This document shows, piece after piece, positions 1-6,417 of a stretch of DNA of 6,417 nucleotides. Position numbers and translations under genes: made by a program. Each line of letters begins with the position of its first letter. Within the stretch, counting starts at the first letter, position 1. The notes under the pieces are model-generated. The model saw only the letters and a list, made by a program, of their open reading frames with translations. It was not told the DNA's origin and made no database searches. Origin of the DNA: an uncultured Selenomonadaceae bacterium (GTDB lineage: Bacteria > Bacillota > Negativicutes > Selenomonadales > Selenomonadaceae); the NCBI GenBank assembly GCA_905236785.1, contig CAJOQC010000019.1, positions 1 to 6,417 on the forward strand, written 5' to 3'.

Positions 1-67
1 GTTTGGGAAGTCCCTTCAAATAAAAAAACGCAAGAAAGGCAGGAAAAATATATTGTTCGTTGAAATT

Positions 68-82
68 TAACAAAAATTGTTA
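68..82. promoter_or_regulatory. Operator-like inverted repeat in the leader of the flavin reductase-rubredoxin gene
   Basis: Perfect 6-bp arms TAACAA and TTGTTA are separated by AAA. The right arm overlaps a plausible extended -10 element (TG at 78-79, TATAAC at 81-86), and TTGAAA at 60-65 resembles a -35 box, although the 15-nt spacer is short. Initiation about 7 nt past that -10 would fall in the ribosome binding site at 91-96, so the promoter may lie elsewhere (TATATT at 49-54 is an alternative -10). A repressor site is an inference. The arms resemble half-sites of the redox regulator Rex but in the opposite order, so I do not assign a regulator. Confidence 0.3.
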
Positions 83-103
83 TAACCAATGGGAGGCTTT
101 GGC

Positions 104-730
104 ATGGACATGAAAGCATTGCTAAAAATTCAGTACGGCTTGTTCGTATTGACGACGAACGACGGCAACCGTGACAACGGGTGCATAATAAACACCGTGA
201 CACAGGTGGCAAATTCGCCGGAAAAAATCACAATCGCCGTCAACAAGGCAAATTTTACCCGCGACATGATTTTTGACGCAAAGAAATTCACTGTTTCCGT
301 CATCAGCGAAGGGGCGGATTTTGAACTTTTTAAGCACTTTGGTTTTCAATCGGGCAGAACCGTCGATAAATTTGCCGACTTTGCCGACACACTGCGAACC
401 GCAAACGGTACTTTGGCCGTGACCAAGGGGACAAACGCCTATATAACGGGCGACGTGTTTAACTTAGTGGACGTAGGCACCCATACGGTGTTTTTTGCCA
501 ACGTAACCGACGCGAAAATTTTAAGCGACACGCCCTCTGCCACTTATAATTATTATCAAGAACACATAAAGCCGAAACCGCAGGATAAACCAATCGGCAA
601 AACCGCCGAAGGAAAAACAATATGGCGCTGTTCAATTTGCGGGTACGAATATGTGGGGGAAACTTTGCCCGAGGATTTTGTTTGCCCCCTTTGCAAGCAC
701 CCGGCCTCCGATTTTGAAAAAGTGGTGTAA
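104..730 (+). CDS. Flavin reductase-like protein fused to a C-terminal rubredoxin domain (high-molecular-weight rubredoxin type)
   Basis: The product is 208 aa. Residues 1 to about 155 read as an FMN-binding flavin reductase-like domain (split-barrel fold), with the recognisable early segment YGLFVLTTNDG (11-21) and the NGCIINTVTQV stretch (25-35). After a Pro/Lys-rich linker (about 156-172), residues 173-208 form a rubredoxin domain with iron ligands C176, C179, C194 and C197 (CX2C-X14-CX2C). That loop is much shorter than in classical rubredoxins and closer to rubrerythrin-type domains. In anaerobes, proteins of this architecture (Hrb of Moorella) pass electrons from NAD(P)H-linked donors to flavodiiron proteins or rubrerythrins that reduce NO, O2 or peroxide; that role here is inferred from architecture. 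No signal peptide is seen, so it is probably cytoplasmic. ATG 104 is chosen because GGGAGG at 91-96 sits 7 nt upstream. The in-frame ATG at 89 would place that ribosome binding site inside the gene. The partner oxidoreductase is not in the window. Confidence 0.9.
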   Translation: MDMKALLKIQYGLFVLTTNDGNRDNGCIINTVTQVANSPEKITIAVNKANFTRDMIFDAKKFTVSVISEGADFELFKHFGFQSGRTVDKFADFADTLRTANGTLAVTKGTNAYITGDVFNLVDVGTHTVFFANVTDAKILSDTPSATYNYYQEHIKPKPQDKPIGKTAEGKTIWRCSICGYEYVGETLPEDFVCPLCKHPASDFEKVV

Positions 731-763
731 TTTTCGTTACGCATAAAAACATTTTTTCTTGTC

Positions 764-792
764 ATGAAGGAATAAACGAAATTTTGTAGAAT
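764..792 (+). promoter_or_regulatory. Candidate sigma-A-type promoter for the glg operon
   Basis: TAGAAT at 787-792 matches the -10 consensus at five of six positions. ATGAAG at 764-769, 17 nt upstream, is a poor -35 (three of six). A start near 799 would give a leader of about 50 nt for glgC. The 117-bp gap after the preceding gene shows no convincing terminator: only a T-run at 752-757 and a weak 6-bp stem (725-730 with 737-742). Read-through from the upstream gene therefore remains possible. Confidence 0.25.
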
Positions 793-797
793 TGAAG

Positions 798-817
798 AAA
801 TATCTGAAAATATCTGA
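798..817. repeat. Two-copy tandem 10-bp direct repeat upstream of glgC
   Basis: AAATATCTGA occurs at 798-807 and again, identically, at 808-817. The period is close to one helical turn, so the two copies would present the same DNA face. It lies 30 bp upstream of the glgC start, just downstream of the candidate promoter. It may be a regulator site or chance repetition in AT-rich sequence; function is unknown. Confidence 0.5.
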
Positions 818-847
818 AGATTGTAATATTATCCGGGGGGGATTTTT

Positions 848-1975
848 ATGAGAAAGACGGAATGCTTGGCAATGATTTTGGCGGGAGGTCAGGGAAGCCG
901 CTTGGGTGCTTTGACGAAGAAAATCGCAAAGCCCGCAGTGCCTTTTGGCGGCAAATACCGCATTATTGACTTCCCGCTTTCAAATTGTGCCAATTCCGGC
1001 ATAACGAAAGTGGGCGTCCTTACTCAGTACAAGCCTTTGGAACTTCACAACTATTTGGCAACCGGCGCGGCGTGGGACTTGGACGTTCGTGACGGCGGCG
1101 TTTTCATTTTGCCGCCCTACGCTCGCGAAAAAGGCGCGGACTGGTATCGCGGCACGGCCGATGCCATTTATCAAAACCTTAACTTTATAGAGCTTGCCGA
1201 CCCGGAGTATGTTCTCATTCTCTCGGGCGACCATATTTACACCATGGATTACGCCTGGATGCTAAATGCTCATAAAGAAAACAAAGCCGACGCGACGATT
1301 GGCGTTATCGAAGTGCCTTGGGAAGAAGCTCCGCGCTTTGGCATCATGAACACCGACGAAGACGGGCGAATCGAATCCTTTGAGGAAAAACCCAAAGAAC
1401 CCAAGAGCAACAAAGCATCCATGGGCATTTATATCTTCACCAAAGATTTCCTCAAAAAATACTTGGAAGAAGATGCGGTGCTTGAAGACTCCGAGCATGA
1501 CTTCGGCAAGAACATCATTCCCAAAATGTTAAACGACGGCGCGAGAATGTTCTCCTACGCTTTTGAAGGCTACTGGAAAGATGTCGGCACGATTGAAAGC
1601 CTGTGGCAGGCCAATATGGATCTTTTGCAGGAGGAAACCCCCTTCGATCTTCAGGGCAAGTGGAAAATTTATTCCTCCAATCCTTCCATGCCGCCTCATT
1701 TTGTCGGCGCGGATGCTTCCATTAAGAAATCCATGATTTCCGAAGGCTCCATGATTGAGGGCGAAGTGACAAACTCCGTCATATTCCCCGGCGTGCGCGT
1801 AGGAAAAGGCGCGAAGGTGACAAACGCCGTTGTTATGCCCATGACGCAAATTGGCGCGGGCGCGACGGTGGATTATGCCATAGTGGCGCAGGACTGCATA
1901 ATAAAAGACAATGTGACCGTAAAAGGCGAGCCGGGCGCGATAAAAGTCGTACCCGAAGGCGAAACCGTGGCTTGA
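848..1975 (+). CDS. glgC: Glucose-1-phosphate adenylyltransferase (ADP-glucose pyrophosphorylase), catalytic subunit GlgC
   Basis: The enzyme makes ADP-glucose and pyrophosphate from ATP and glucose-1-phosphate, the committed step of bacterial glycogen synthesis in the cytoplasm. The 375-aa product has a nucleotidyltransferase domain (about 5-250) followed by a left-handed beta-helix domain (about 280-375). Visible motifs are the nucleotide loop GGQGSR (13-18), [15 protein letters not shown] (28-42), WYRGTAD (99-105), GDHIY (127-131; D128 aligns with the catalytic Asp of the E. coli enzyme), FEEKP (178-182; K181 aligns with the glucose-1-phosphate-binding Lys), SMGIY (191-195) and [10 protein letters not shown] (242-251). 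All key residues are intact, so this is the active subunit. The length fits the Bacillota form, shorter than the 431-aa E. coli protein. ATG 848 follows a run of seven Gs (835-841), which must act as the ribosome binding site. glgD follows 36 nt after the stop. Allosteric behaviour cannot be read here; GlgC enzymes paired with GlgD in Bacillota are reported to be less tightly regulated than the E. coli enzyme. Confidence 0.97.
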   Translation: MRKTECLAMILAGGQGSRLGALTKKIAKPAVPFGGKYRIIDFPLSNCANSGITKVGVLTQYKPLELHNYLATGAAWDLDVRDGGVFILPPYAREKGADWYRGTADAIYQNLNFIELADPEYVLILSGDHIYTMDYAWMLNAHKENKADATIGVIEVPWEEAPRFGIMNTDEDGRIESFEEKPKEPKSNKASMGIYIFTKDFLKKYLEEDAVLEDSEHDFGKNIIPKMLNDGARMFSYAFEGYWKDVGTIESLWQANMDLLQEETPFDLQGKWKIYSSNPSMPPHFVGADASIKKSMISEGSMIEGEVTNSVIFPGVRVGKGAKVTNAVVMPMTQIGAGATVDYAIVAQDCIIKDNVTVKGEPGAIKVVPEGETVA

Positions 1976-2011
1976 CGATTTTAAGTTGTTTTGATGAATG
2001 GAGTGAAAAGA

Positions 2012-3118
2012 ATGAAGAATGTATTGGGGCTTGTAAATATCCAGGAAGACAACAGCTTAATCCGCGAGCTTACGGCATCACGCGCGGTGGAGCTTGTTCC
2101 CTTTGCCGGACGTTATCGTTTGGTTGACTTTACCTTGTCGAGCATGGTTAATTCCGGCATAGGTCATGTGGGCGTAATGCTCCCCGACAGGCCGCGCTCG
2201 GTTTTAGATCATGTCCGTTCCGGCAAGGAGTGGGATCTTTCCCGCCGTCATGAAGGCTTGTTCTATTTGCCTTCCGTAAAGGTTGAGCGCGAATCCCGCG
2301 AAGGCGACCTTAAAAACTTCTACGCCAACGCCGATTTCTTTGAACACAGCGACAAGAAATACGTTTTAATCACCAGCGGCTCGTTCATTTATAATATTGA
2401 CTTTAACGCCCTTATGGATTTCCATATCGAAAAAGATGCAGACATCACCATGATGTATCATGTGGAAAAGGGCGAAAATACCGGCAAAAACGCTGTTCTT
2501 GAAGTAAACGGCGACGGCAGGGCGGAAGATATTGCGGAAAAAACCGTGGTGTATGATGGCTCGAAGATGTCTTTGGGCGTGTATCTCATGGAAAAACGGG
2601 TCTTTGTGGAGATTATCCGCAACGCCTACGAGCATGGCGGCAACGACCTTCTTGTTGACGGCATAATCAAAAATGCGGGCAAATATAAAATCTATGCCAT
2701 GGAACACAACGAATATGTGGCTCATGTGGAGTCCATGAACGCTTATTATAAGAGCAGCATGGATTTACTCCGCTACGATGTTTGGGCAAGTCTTTTCATG
2801 GGCAAAAACCCCATATACACCAAGGTAAAGGACGAAGTCCCGGTTCAGTACAAAGAAGAGTCCGAAGTTAAAAACGCTCTTATTGCCAACGGTTGCATAG
2901 TCCATGGTTCGGTGGAAAACAGCATCTTGTTCCGCGGCGTAAAGGTCGGCAAAGGCGTTAAGATTAAAAATTCGGTTATAATGGAAAACTGTGACCTTAA
3001 AGACGGTGCGTTAATCGAAAATGTTATCTGCGACAAGAACGTGGTAGTAAGCAAGGACAAATGGTTAAAAGGCGCGCCCAATTATCCTCTCATCGTGACA
3101 AAGAATGTAACAATTTGA
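2012..3118 (+). CDS. glgD: ADP-glucose pyrophosphorylase non-catalytic subunit GlgD
   Basis: This is a paralogue of the adjacent GlgC with the same two-domain plan: nucleotidyltransferase-like (about 1-245) then beta-helix repeats (about 285-368). The catalytic site is degraded. The GGxGxR loop is absent (NIQEDNS at 9-15), WYRGTAD is replaced by NFYANAD (102-108), and the catalytic Asp of GDHIY is Ser (GSFIY, S124). FEEKP has become IAEKT, although the Lys (K177) remains. The scaffold segment VPFAGRYRLVDF (29-40) is conserved. In Geobacillus and related bacteria GlgD joins GlgC in a hetero-oligomer and raises its activity while being inactive or nearly so alone; the same role is inferred here. 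The product is 368 aa. ATG 2012 is chosen because GGAG at 2000-2003 sits 8 nt upstream and the protein then begins MKNVLGLVN as in the family. TTG 1991 and ATG 1994 are in frame, but no comparable site precedes them. Confidence 0.95.
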   Translation: MKNVLGLVNIQEDNSLIRELTASRAVELVPFAGRYRLVDFTLSSMVNSGIGHVGVMLPDRPRSVLDHVRSGKEWDLSRRHEGLFYLPSVKVERESREGDLKNFYANADFFEHSDKKYVLITSGSFIYNIDFNALMDFHIEKDADITMMYHVEKGENTGKNAVLEVNGDGRAEDIAEKTVVYDGSKMSLGVYLMEKRVFVEIIRNAYEHGGNDLLVDGIIKNAGKYKIYAMEHNEYVAHVESMNAYYKSSMDLLRYDVWASLFMGKNPIYTKVKDEVPVQYKEESEVKNALIANGCIVHGSVENSILFRGVKVGKGVKIKNSVIMENCDLKDGALIENVICDKNVVVSKDKWLKGAPNYPLIVTKNVTI

Positions 3119-3142
3119 TGTGATATGATTGTGGCATAAAAG

Positions 3143-3180
3143 AGCTGCCGCAAGGCGGTAAACGTCTCGCGGCAGCTTTT
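3143..3180 (+). terminator. Weak intrinsic terminator or attenuator between glgD and glgP
   Basis: AGCTGCCGC (3143-3151) pairs perfectly with GCGGCAGCT (3169-3177) across a 17-nt loop, and TTTT (3177-3180) follows at once. The stem is GC-rich, but the T-run is short and then turns to GCAAGG, so termination is probably partial. The 5' arm can also form a rival hairpin, TGCCGC (3146-3151) with GCGGTA (3155-3160) and a 3-nt loop, which would block the larger stem. This position would let glgCD be expressed above glgP and glgB. Confidence 0.55.
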
Positions 3181-3271
3181 GCAAGGTATGCGCAATGCAC
3201 GGATGCTTGTGTTTTAACGGTCAATTCATCAGCCGTGAGTTATTTTATTGGTGAAGTTAGGAGTGTTTCAC

Positions 3272-5731
3272 TTGGCAAAAGAAAAAAAAGTAAAGAAGGA
3301 TAAAGAGAGCGAGAAACTAAAGGAAATATTAAAAATCCGCTTTGTAAACACGGCGCACCTTATGTGGGGGCGTGACATAAACGAGCTTACCAAACAGGAA
3401 ATTTATCAGACTGTGGCGGCAACCGCCAAGCAGTACATCACCGAAAAATGGATTAAGACCAACAAAGCCTATATGGAACGGGAAGAAAAACAGGTTTATT
3501 ATTTTTCGATTGAGTTCCTTATGGGGCGTTTGTTAAAATCAAATCTTATAAATTTGGGTATGCAGGAAGTCGTTGAGGAATGTTTGTCCGACTTGGGCAT
3601 AGATCTTGCCGCAACCTATGAGGAAGAGCCGGATGCAGGGCTTGGCAACGGCGGCTTGGGGCGTTTGGCGGCTTGCTTTATCGACTCCATGGCAGCGCAT
3701 CGTCTCCCCGGACATGGGTGCAGTATCCGTTACCAATACGGTCTTTTTGAGCAGAAAATCATCAACGGTAACCAAGTTGAAATTCCCGATAACTGGCTAA
3801 AGGATGGCTTTGCCTGGGAGTTTAGAAAGCCGGATAAATCCATTGACATAAAGTTCTATGGCAACGCCTACATGAAAGATTTGGGCAACGGCGAGTTAGA
3901 GCTTGTCCACGAAAACCCAATGATAGTCATGGCCGTGCCTTACGACGTGCCCATCGTCGGCTATCATTGCAACACCGTCAACAATCTTCGCTTGTGGAAC
4001 GCCGAAGTAAACCGCGATTTCTCCGATTATGGAACGCTTACCCATGAGCAGCTTCAGGCCAAGAACAATTACCGCAATTTCGTGGAAAGCATAACCACAT
4101 CCCTTTACCCGGACGACAGCTCCTACGAAGGGCGGCGTATGCGTCTTATCCAAGAATACTTCATGACCAGCGCAGGCGTACAGAGCATCGTGCGGCACTA
4201 CAAGAAAACCGGCATGAAGATTCGCGATTTTGCCAACAAGATTGCCATTCACATTAACGATACCCATCCTGCCGTAGCCGTGGCCGAGCTTATGCGTATA
4301 TTGGTTGACGAAGAAAAACTAAAATGGGCGGAAGCATGGGCAATTACTCAGAACACTATCGCCTACACCAACCATACGATTATGCCGGAAGCATTGGAAA
4401 AATGGCCGGTTGATATGTTTAGGGAACTTTTGCCCAGAATTTACATGATTATCGAAGAGATTAACGCCAAACATCTTGAGGATGTGCGGGAACGTTACCC
4501 GGGCGACGACCAAAAGGTGCGGGAACTTTCGATAATAGAGGACGGGCAGGTTCACATGGCGCGACTTTCCATTGTGGGCAGCCATAGCGTCAACGGCGTG
4601 GCGAAAATCCACAGCGAAATACTAAAATCAACGACCCTTCGTCACTTCTACGAGTATCGCCCCCGTATTTTCAACAACAAGACCAACGGCATAACGCATC
4701 GCCGCTGGCTCATGGGCGCAAATCCGGAGCTTATGGAGCTTATCGACAACACCATCGGCAGCCGCCGTTGGCATCGTCACCCGGAACAGCTCGATATTTT
4801 GAATGAGTATGTGGACGATAAACCCTTCCTTACGGAACTCGGCAAGGTTAAACAGGTCAGAAAGGAAGCCTTGGCGAAGTATATCAACAACAAGGAAGGC
4901 TTGGTGCTTGACCCGAATACAATTTTTGATATTCAGGTAAAACGTATTCACTCCTACAAACGCCAGCTGATGAACATTTTGCATGTAATGTTCCAGTATT
5001 ATAAACTAAAGACCGATTTTAACTACGATATGTTGCCCACGACTTACTTCTTCGGCGGCAAAGCCGCGCCGGGCTACTATATCGCCAAAGAAACAATTCG
5101 TCTTATCAATGCCGTGGCGGCAAAAGTGAACAACGACCGCGACGTGAACAGCAAGATGAAAGTGGTCTTTATCGAAAACTTCGGCGTTTCCATAGGCGAA
5201 ATTGTTTACCCGGCCGCCGATGTCAGCGAGCAGATTTCAACGGCATCAAAGGAAGCCTCCGGCACCGGCAACATGAAATTTATGATGAACGGCGCAATTA
5301 CCTTGGGTACAATGGACGGCGCAAACGTGGAAATTCATGAAGCTGTTGGCGACGAAAACTGCGTTATCTTCGGCTTGCGCGCCGACGAGGTTTTGACCCA
5401 TTACGCCACGGGTACATATTCGGCGTGGGATGAGTACAACACCAACCAAAACGTCCGCACGGTGGTAAATCAGCTTGTTGACGGTAGCTACGGCGATTTC
5501 CGTTCCCTTTATGATTATCTCATTCACGGCGGCGACGAATTCTTTATCCTTAAAGATTTCAACGCGTACACATGGGGGCATGAGGAAATAGGCAGACGTT
5601 ATCAAAAACGTTTTGAATGGCTTCGTTCTTCGGCCATTAACATCGCCAACTCGGCGAGGTTCTCCTCCGACCGTACCATTGACGAGTACGCCAAAGAAAT
5701 TTGGCAGGTGAAACCTGTAATGATTTCCTGA
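3272..5731 (+). CDS. glgP: Glycogen/alpha-glucan phosphorylase GlgP (GT35, PLP-dependent)
   Basis: The enzyme removes glucose from the non-reducing ends of glycogen with phosphate, releasing glucose-1-phosphate. The 819-aa product is close to the 815-aa E. coli GlgP. Family motifs run in order: YYFSIEFLMGR near residue 75, GLGNGGLGRL (123-132), NDTHP (329-333), TNHTIMPEALE (366 onward; H368 aligns with active-site His377 of muscle phosphorylase), NKTNGITHRRWL (469-480), VKRIHSYKRQLMN (556-568), GGKAAPG (595-601) and the PLP signature EASGTGNMKF with cofactor lysine K669. The gene appears complete and active. The first 20 residues are strongly lysine-rich. No mammalian-type phosphorylation site is evident, so control is probably transcriptional. 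TTG 3272 is chosen because AGGAG (3259-3263) lies 8 nt upstream; in-frame TTG 3248 and GTG 3251 precede that site. glgB starts 46 nt after the stop. A maltodextrin preference (MalP) cannot be excluded, but the glg neighbours favour glycogen. Confidence 0.96.
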   Translation: MAKEKKVKKDKESEKLKEILKIRFVNTAHLMWGRDINELTKQEIYQTVAATAKQYITEKWIKTNKAYMEREEKQVYYFSIEFLMGRLLKSNLINLGMQEVVEECLSDLGIDLAATYEEEPDAGLGNGGLGRLAACFIDSMAAHRLPGHGCSIRYQYGLFEQKIINGNQVEIPDNWLKDGFAWEFRKPDKSIDIKFYGNAYMKDLGNGELELVHENPMIVMAVPYDVPIVGYHCNTVNNLRLWNAEVNRDFSDYGTLTHEQLQAKNNYRNFVESITTSLYPDDSSYEGRRMRLIQEYFMTSAGVQSIVRHYKKTGMKIRDFANKIAIHINDTHPAVAVAELMRILVDEEKLKWAEAWAITQNTIAYTNHTIMPEALEKWPVDMFRELLPRIYMIIEEINAKHLEDVRERYPGDDQKVRELSIIEDGQVHMARLSIVGSHSVNGVAKIHSEILKSTTLRHFYEYRPRIFNNKTNGITHRRWLMGANPELMELIDNTIGSRRWHRHPEQLDILNEYVDDKPFLTELGKVKQVRKEALAKYINNKEGLVLDPNTIFDIQVKRIHSYKRQLMNILHVMFQYYKLKTDFNYDMLPTTYFFGGKAAPGYYIAKETIRLINAVAAKVNNDRDVNSKMKVVFIENFGVSIGEIVYPAADVSEQISTASKEASGTGNMKFMMNGAITLGTMDGANVEIHEAVGDENCVIFGLRADEVLTHYATGTYSAWDEYNTNQNVRTVVNQLVDGSYGDFRSLYDYLIHGGDEFFILKDFNAYTWGHEEIGRRYQKRFEWLRSSAINIANSARFSSDRTIDEYAKEIWQVKPVMIS

Positions 5732-5777
5732 CACCAAAGGTAACACAGCAATGCAAAGGGCAAAGGAGGCTTGACCA

Positions 5778-6417
5778 TTGAAAACCACCGGCTTGGACGA
5801 AAACGCACGATACCTGTTCCACCAAGGAACACACTACCATGCTTACGAGATGCTCGGAGCACATTTTGTGGAGCAGGGCGGAAAAAAGGGCGTACGTTTT
5901 GCGGTATGGGCGAAAAATGCCAAAAGCGTCAGCGTTGTCGGCGATTTTAACCAGTGGGACACCCGCGTAAACTCCATGGAGCGCATCGGCGACGGTGAGA
6001 TTTGGGTGACGTTTGTCGAGGGGCTAAGGGAAGGGAATATTTATAAATACGCCATTGAACCCCAATGGGGCGGACCGTTTATAATGAAGGCCGACCCTTA
6101 CGGGTTTTATGCCGAAAAGAAACCCGACACCGCCTCACGGCTTTACGACCTCGGTCATTATAAGTGGCATGACGCAGAATGGATGGCGCACAAGAAAAAA
6201 CATCCTTCCTATGGTCAGCCCATGCTCACCTACGAAGTTCATGCCGGTTCGTGGCGCAGAAATGCCGATGGCGGTTATTTAACCTATCGGGAAATGGCGG
6301 ACGAGCTTATAAATTACGCTCGGGATATGCACTATACGCATATTGAGTTCATGCCTTTATGCGAGCATCCCTTTGACGGTTCGTGGGGGTATCAAATCAC
6401 CGGGTATTACGCAGTGA
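5778..6417 (+). CDS. glgB: 1,4-alpha-glucan branching enzyme GlgB, N-terminal part (cut by window end)
   Basis: The enzyme cuts an alpha-1,4 chain and rejoins it through an alpha-1,6 bond, making glycogen branches. Only the first 213 codons are present; the frame is open to the last base, and the terminal GTGA is read as GTG plus one base, not a stop. Residues about 20-110 form a carbohydrate-binding module 48 (VRFAVWAKNAKSVSVVGDFNQW, at about 39-60). The GH13 barrel then begins with YEVHAGSWRRN (152-162) and reaches EFMPLCEHPFDGSWGYQITGYYA (190-212), a near-diagnostic GlgB stretch. The catalytic Asp/Glu residues lie beyond the window. Only about 20 residues precede the module, so this is the shorter form lacking the extra N-terminal domain of the 728-aa E. 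coli enzyme. The start is TTG 5778, 8 nt after AAAGGAGG (5762-5769). TTG 5771 is too close to that site and in another frame. The gene follows glgP by 46 nt with no terminator, so the two are very probably co-transcribed. Confidence 0.95.
   Translation, partial: MKTTGLDENARYLFHQGTHYHAYEMLGAHFVEQGGKKGVRFAVWAKNAKSVSVVGDFNQWDTRVNSMERIGDGEIWVTFVEGLREGNIYKYAIEPQWGGPFIMKADPYGFYAEKKPDTASRLYDLGHYKWHDAEWMAHKKKHPSYGQPMLTYEVHAGSWRRNADGGYLTYREMADELINYARDMHYTHIEFMPLCEHPFDGSWGYQITGYYAV

Noticed and set aside
1..60. Search for a gene end, RNA gene or repeat at the left edge
   Set aside because: The AT-rich stretch contains no coding frame, tRNA-like fold or substantial repeat that I can support.
89..103. 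Upstream ATG giving five extra residues (MGGFG) to the rubredoxin fusion
   Set aside because: The extra codons are made of the GGGAGG ribosome binding site itself, and ATG 104 has the correct 7-nt spacing.
725..757. Possible terminator after the rubredoxin fusion gene
   Set aside because: The only stem is 6 bp with a wobble pair, is AT-rich, and is separated from the T-run by about 9 nt, too weak to call.
3198..3237. CACGG/CCGTG inverted repeat in the glgP leader
   Set aside because: Only five contiguous base pairs around a roughly 30-nt loop and no adjacent T-run; compatible with chance.
2366..4267. Several minus-strand open frames of about 80-120 codons over glgD and glgP
   Set aside because: All are antisense to conserved coding sequence, and none has a recognisable motif in its translation.
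5246..5788. 180-codon open frame on the minus strand
   Set aside because: It lies almost wholly antisense to the glgP 3' end, which carries the conserved PLP signature, and its translation shows no family motif. It is a shadow of glgP codon bias.
6411..6417. Apparent TGA at the very end of the window as a glgB stop
   Set aside because: The TGA is out of frame: the glgB frame reads GCA GTG A, so the gene continues past the window.

Overview
The window is about half GC and comes from a bacterium, most likely an anaerobic or microaerotolerant member of the Bacillota. The pointers are a separate GlgD subunit beside GlgC (a Bacillota-type arrangement), strong AGGAGG-type ribosome binding sites, frequent TTG starts, and a flavin reductase-rubredoxin fusion typical of strict anaerobes. 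The protein wording hints at Negativicutes or Clostridia, but I cannot settle this from sequence alone.

Layout, all genes on the + strand. (1) 104-730 encodes a small FMN-binding flavin reductase-like protein with a C-terminal short-loop rubredoxin domain, probably an electron-transfer or oxygen/NO-defence protein. An operator-like inverted repeat lies in its leader. (2) 848-1975 is glgC (ADP-glucose pyrophosphorylase, catalytic subunit). (3) 2012-3118 is glgD (non-catalytic paralogue of glgC). (4) A 153-bp gap follows, holding a hairpin with a T-run that looks like a weak terminator or attenuator. (5) 3272-5731 is glgP (glycogen/starch phosphorylase). (6) 5778 to the window end is the first 213 codons of glgB (branching enzyme), cut by the window edge.

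Together, genes 2-6 form a glycogen operon. GlgC/GlgD makes ADP-glucose, which an as yet unseen glycogen synthase (glgA, perhaps further downstream or elsewhere) would polymerise. GlgB branches the polymer, and GlgP releases glucose-1-phosphate, which is also the GlgC substrate. The hairpin between glgD and glgP could lower downstream expression relative to glgCD. The rubredoxin fusion gene is on the same strand 117 bp upstream of glgC, but nothing in the sequence ties it functionally to glycogen.

Four of the five genes need care with start codons. The best ribosome-binding-site spacing puts the rubredoxin fusion at ATG 104 and glgD at ATG 2012, and gives glgP and glgB TTG starts at 3272 and 5778. 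I found no mobile element, CRISPR array, tRNA or rRNA. No stretch over 300 bases lacks a gene. I found no evidence of a previously undescribed system; the window is mostly a conventional glycogen locus with a few leader-region features worth checking.
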